DNA of 64,000 nucleotides from Acridotheres tristis. Its lineage: Eukaryota > Chordata > Aves > Passeriformes > Sturnidae. The notes under the pieces are model-generated. The model was not told the DNA's origin. It ran no database searches and worked only from the letters and a program-made list of their open reading frames with translations. The translations under genes were made by a program, and so were the position numbers. Numbering within the stretch: the first letter of the stretch is position 1; each line of letters opens with the position of its first letter. This document shows, one piece after another, positions 59,916 through 64,000 of the stretch. The stretch lies in assembly GCA_037013685.1 (NCBI GenBank), contig CM072892.1:3968001-4032000 (forward strand), read 5' to 3'.

Positions 59916-60929
59916 CAAGAGCTGATTTTATTCTTTAACCAAAGGCTCCTTATCCCTCCCCATAAGCAGGGGTGAATATACCTGTACTGGAGGTAAAGCC
60001 TGGCTTTACCAGGACTGAGGTTGTGCCCAGAGGGACAAAAGACAAGCCTAGGGGTGACTTCTGTGGCAGAAGGAGAAATGCAGGGAGTGCAGCATCTTGG
60101 AAAAGTAGGAAAAAAGAAGAAATAACAAAACAAAACAAAACAACAACCCAGGTTTTGATTTGAGATTAAAGAAAAAGCTGAAATAGGGAGCTGGCCTCTG
60201 TAAGCTTGTGTTTCTGTAAGCACCCGAGAGGTTCCTGAGTTCTCCAAGGGATCCTCTGGCACTGGAAGCTCTGCTCCTACATCAGCATTTCCCTGACTCT
60301 GGGCTGGTTCTTGTCCATCCTTATTCCCAGAGCCAGCAATTCTTCAGTGCCACCCCTCAGTGGCCAGGGCTGTGATCACCCCCCCTGCCCACCCAGCCCT
60401 GCCTGTGCTTTGCTTTCTCCCACTACTCCAAACACAAGGATGCCCCGTGCTTGGGAATGCTTAAAGGGCATTTGATTCTCACCCTGATTTCAGACAAGGT
60501 CCTAGAGCATCCCCTGGTTCCTTCCTAGGAGCTCACATTGTCTGCCACCAAAGTTTTGAGGCAAAAGGAGCATCCTTCTGCTTTTGTGTCCAGCTGCTTC
60601 TGGGCTTCCCAATATTTTGAAAGGCCACAGAGAAAATGGAGGTGCTCAAATTAAAAGCCCCATTTCCTAAACGAGAGTATCTTCTGAAATGAATACGTGT
60701 CATATCTGTCCCTCTGAGTGTCTGTCCCCTGCCCCCTGATTTTATCAAAGTTTTTATTGGCGGCTGATTTTATATAATTGATATTTACTGACTTGGCAGC
60801 AACTGACTGCATTATTTTTCTTTAAATGCCATTTTCTGGGTACCTGCAAAGAAGCAGCTAGAAAGGCTATCATGCATGAGTGTCTGCCACCTTTAAATTA
60901 ATGTTTTATTAATTCTTCCTGTGACATGT

Positions 60930-61056
60930 ATTATAATACACTTGCATGTACATAGCGCCTACCATATAAGAACCCTGAGACACTTACAAACACTAACTAA
61001 GCCTTACAATCTTCTTACTTTGGGTAAACAGGGACAGAGGGAGGTTAAGTCTGTCA
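60930..61056 (+). mobile_element. Ancient MIR/CORE-SINE-like relic
   Basis: The order CATAGCGCCTACCATATAAG, GAGACACTTACAAACACTAA, CTAAGCCTTACAATCTTC, then GGGTAAACAGGGACAGAGGG and AGGTTAAGT matches the MIR-type core as known in amniotes ('AGCGC..CTTTACAAAC..TTAA..CCTCACAA... GGAAACTGAGGCACAGAGAGGTTAAGT'). It is strongly diverged, as expected for an old insertion. Confidence 0.55.
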
Positions 61057-62989
61057 TCCTGACAGCTCTGTGCAGAGCTGGGCAAGGAGCTGCTCCATCC
61101 TGACACCTCGCAGGCTCTGGGGTGCTCAAAGTCCCTGTGGGGTGGCTAACACACCCCATAACATGGCTAAGGCACCCCACAGAATGGCTAGTGCTCCCCA
61201 TTCCTCCATATGGGGTGGAAGGGGTTTGCAGGACTGGGACAATGGGTCAGGATCTCCAAGGGATCATGGTGATTTGCCTAAATTTACCCATATTTCCCCT
61301 CCATCCTTACCTGACTCAGGCAGTCTGGGTATTGGCAAGAAGTGAGCAAGCCCTGGTTGCTCAGCAGAAGTATAAATCATCCTTAAAATTATTTCAGAGG
61401 GGGTGATAGAGAAAGACAGAGCTGTTGAGAAATCCACCTAAGCAACAGGCCAGCCCTGAGGAGTGTAAGTTTGTCCTAAAGACACTGAAATCTTTGTAAG
61501 ATTTATTAGAAAATATGTCTCGTCCCCTTTTCCTGTTGTAAACATGAAGTGTTGAACTAGAAATGGGGTGGGGATCCTTTGGGACTTGATCATTACAGGA
61601 TGCATAACTCTCTTAACAGAAATACATCCCACTGTAGGGTGCAGCACAGGGAATCCCTCCATGTGGGTCAGGTGGAATCCCACTGCATTCCCTACAGGGG
61701 AGCGAGCAGATGAAAAAGTCTGAGTGCATGAATTGTGTAGCAAAGCCCAAAAGGACTCTATTTTTAAATTTTTCCTTGGAGTTTTAACAAATCTGTCTAA
61801 AAATCCCCTGCCTTCTGGAGGGCACTGCATGACAGGCACTGGGCTATTTCCTGGTGCCTGGGAGCTGTGGTCCTTTCATTTCTCTTCTCCTGTGCATGCT
61901 GCAGCAGGGTTTGGCTGACCCATCCTTCCTAGTGGAGTACCAGGATACCCCAAATACTCCCAGCAACGGGGGTGAGGCACTAAAAATCACCCTGGATCCC
62001 TCTGCATGGACCATGCAGGGCTGGTCCTGAGTCCTCCTATGGGAACTTTGTGGTCCTGCCATTGTACAGACTCTTCCATGCCTGGGATTCTCCCTCCACC
62101 AGCAGGACTTGCTCAGTTTTTCCCAAAAATTAAGAGGGAAGACCAGCTTTGTAGATAAACATTAAAAGGAATTTTTGGGAAGGTGGCTGGCATGGGAGTG
62201 AGGGGTTTGGAGGGGAGGATGGAGCCTGAGCAGCAGCACGAGTTAAGTCCTTCTGTCCTAGGTGAACCTGCTCCTTCTGCCCTGCCCCTTACCTATTGAG
62301 TCCCTGGAAATCCGATTACAGATCCAGGCCAGCCGGACGTGCAGCCAAGCAATTTCATTGTTTTTCCCTCCACTGCAGCTCGCCGGGTCCTGCGGGCTGA
62401 GGTTTACAGGAAAAGGGAATTTTAAGACAAAAAAACAAAAAAAAAAGAAGCTCTTGATGATATTGGTATTACAGAGACAGCTTACAGTGCTGGATATTAC
62501 TGTTCTGCTCGGGAGTGATTAAGGGTTCCAGTTGAGACTGGATGGTTTATTATGTTTTGTTGAAGTGCAGGAAGAGCTGGGAAATGAGGAGAGTGGAAGA
62601 GGCAGAGTGGAGTTGTGGTGATGTTACAGCTGGGGAGCTGAGGTGTGGGATGAACAAATCCCTGGTCCTACAAGGATGGAGTTCTGCCCATTGTTCATGC
62701 CCAGCCCAGCCCATTCTATGATATTATTGATATGACATGAGATATGATATGATATATGATACAGCCATCCTTGCAATGACACAAAAGTTCAGCCAAGGTC
62801 ACAGCACAGACACCCAGGCTCCACCCAGAGCATTCCCATCCTCCCTAGGCCAGACCCCTGAGCTTTCCCACCCTGGAATGGGTTTTAATGCTGTGCCTAT
62901 TTGGGATTTTGGACAGCTGGCTTGGGAGCAGGGCATGGCAAAGGCATAACTTCCCATGGGAGCAGGAGAGCTTTTGGAACTGCAGAGGA
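61057..62989. other. Noncoding interval
   Basis: No exon or transposon recognised. It holds a 21-bp triplicate repeat (61,144-61,206) and an ATGAT-type low-complexity run (about 62,718-62,762). Confidence 0.4.
61144..61206 (+). repeat. Three-copy 21-bp tandem repeat
   Basis: GGCTAACACACCCCATAACAT, GGCTAAGGCACCCCACAGAAT and GGCTAGTGCTCCCCATTCCT start at 61,144, 61,165 and 61,186. The 21-bp period is a multiple of three, so the open frames crossing it on both strands show a seven-residue repeat. Confidence 0.85.
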
Positions 62990-63560
62990 AATATTTTCTA
63001 GCACAAGTTTAAGACAATAAACTCAACTGAGTGAGCAGACACCAAGAAGATATATTTAATTATCCTTCTCACCATTATGAGGAACTTCTGCCACTCTTCA
63101 GGTTATTATACAGTAAATAACCAGTTTTCTAAAGGACAGAGCTGTTTTAATTATATGACAATGAATGCATAATTATTATGTTTGTTAGGAATGAATCACA
63201 AGACAACAGACTTGATATTGCTGCTCTAGTTAGTGCATCTTAATTACTTTTTCATTTATTTTGCATATAAAAGCTATTTGCTAATTGTCTTTGCTGTAAA
63301 TATGCAAAATATAATTAGTCATTCATAATTCTTTATGTGTTATCTAACTGTACATTTGTTACTGAGGAATGTATATTAAAGTTTGCATATTTAATGGGCT
63401 TTTGTGGCATAGAATATTTTCGTACAAAGTTTTCAGGAAATATTAGAGACATCACTTAAACCTTCTTTTAACCCCTTTTCCTATGCAAACTGATGTTTCC
63501 CAGAAAGACTAGATATTGATAAATTAAACCTCCTGGAAATCCATTTCTGTTTTCTACGCA
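62990..63560. promoter_or_regulatory. Candidate conserved element with POU/octamer-like cluster
   Basis: AT-rich and repeat-free. ATGCAAA/TTTGCAT cores occur four times: TTTGCAT near 63,260, ATGCAAA at 63,302, TTTGCAT at 63,382 and ATGCAAA at 63,483. TAATTA words and ATATTGATAAATTAA accompany them. The pattern suggests a POU/homeodomain-bound enhancer; conservation was not tested. Confidence 0.42.
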
Positions 63561-64000
63561 TACAATATGAATCCAGTGCTGATGATATGAAATGCCTCTT
63601 GATCTCAAACTTAAACCAGAGAGATTAGGGCCTGTTAAAAGTGTTGCAAGTTGGTCTCTGCAGTGAATTTAAACTGTAAGTACAGAATTAGAGATGCATT
63701 TGAGTCCTATGGGAGGATCAAGTGCATTTATCTTGCTGTAGGTGAGTTACTGTGATAGTCAGGGCCGTGGTGATGAAGAATCTGGTGGCAATATTTGGTT
63801 TAGATGCTGTTGATCAGAGCAAGAGGTCACTGCTCCTGCTTATTGTAAGGCTGTTGAGCCTCAGTCAAATAATAAAACATACCAGACTTGAAATCTTAAT
63901 TTTGCTCTCTAGTTTTGGCACTTGTTGGATCTCTCTTTAATTCAGGTTGCTTGCCCTGAATTGGAAAACCACATAAATTCCCCAGGCTTTTCTTTTCCTA
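63561..64000. other. Noncoding end of window
   Basis: No gene, repeat or clear motif cluster recognised; the sequence is cut by the window edge. Confidence 0.4.

Larger units (their letters stand above)
55872..60929. other. Noncoding interval with extensive conserved-looking sequence
   Basis: 5 kb with no recognised interspersed repeat and no exon. It includes a GA repeat (59,891-59,915), an AAAAC repeat (about 60,124-60,143), T runs near 57,148-57,176, and a 9-bp perfect inverted repeat GGTAAAGCC-T-GGCTTTACC at 59,992-60,010. The main conserved-looking parts are listed separately. Confidence 0.45.

Noticed and set aside
1..64000. CRISPR arrays, bacterial operons, tRNA or rRNA genes
   Set aside because: No regularly spaced identical repeats with unique spacers, no ribosome-binding-site-led gene runs, and no cloverleaf or rRNA core sequence was seen. 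The repeats are of vertebrate type.

Overview
The window looks like nuclear DNA from a bird, probably a songbird. The main evidence is about twenty short, 5'-truncated copies of the CR1 LINE, recognised by the 'GGAAGGGACCTTAAAG...TTCCAACC...CAGGGACACC' 3'-UTR signature and its complement. There is also one decayed LTR resembling passerine endogenous-retrovirus LTRs. No bacterial or plasmid signals are present. 'Bird' is well supported by the repeats; 'songbird' is an inference.

I find no protein-coding exon, tRNA or rRNA that I can defend. The open frames are short, overlap on both strands, and coincide with repeats or low-complexity DNA. The window therefore reads as a largely intergenic or intronic regulatory landscape. 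A CpG-rich, promoter-like block (about 1.73-3.05 kb) is followed by an unusual GACA/GC compound minisatellite (3.03-3.9 kb). Beyond that are about 60 kb in which CR1-bearing stretches alternate with AT-rich, repeat-free blocks that look like conserved noncoding elements. These blocks are densest at 1.1-1.7, 12, 32, 35, 40, 44-46, 48-49.5, 56-57, 58-59.5 and 63 kb. They contain homeodomain, POU, GATA and TCF/LEF-type words. This is typical of the surroundings of developmental transcription-factor genes, but I cannot name the gene.

The most notable structure is a 210-bp inverted repeat (21,792-22,001 and 24,419-24,628) whose arms differ at one position and flank 2,417 bp of unique DNA. A staggered-break inversion or a recent inverted duplication could leave this footprint. 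Other points of interest are an ancient palindromic transposon-like element at 37.88-38.04 kb, a MIR-like relic at 60.93-61.06 kb, a 41-unit TAGAA array with a phase-preserving variant core at 50.86-51.06 kb, an antisense LTR at about 19.4-19.96 kb, and a cluster of four octamer-like motifs at 63.26-63.49 kb.

Conserved-element calls are made from composition and motif content alone, without an alignment, and are scored accordingly.
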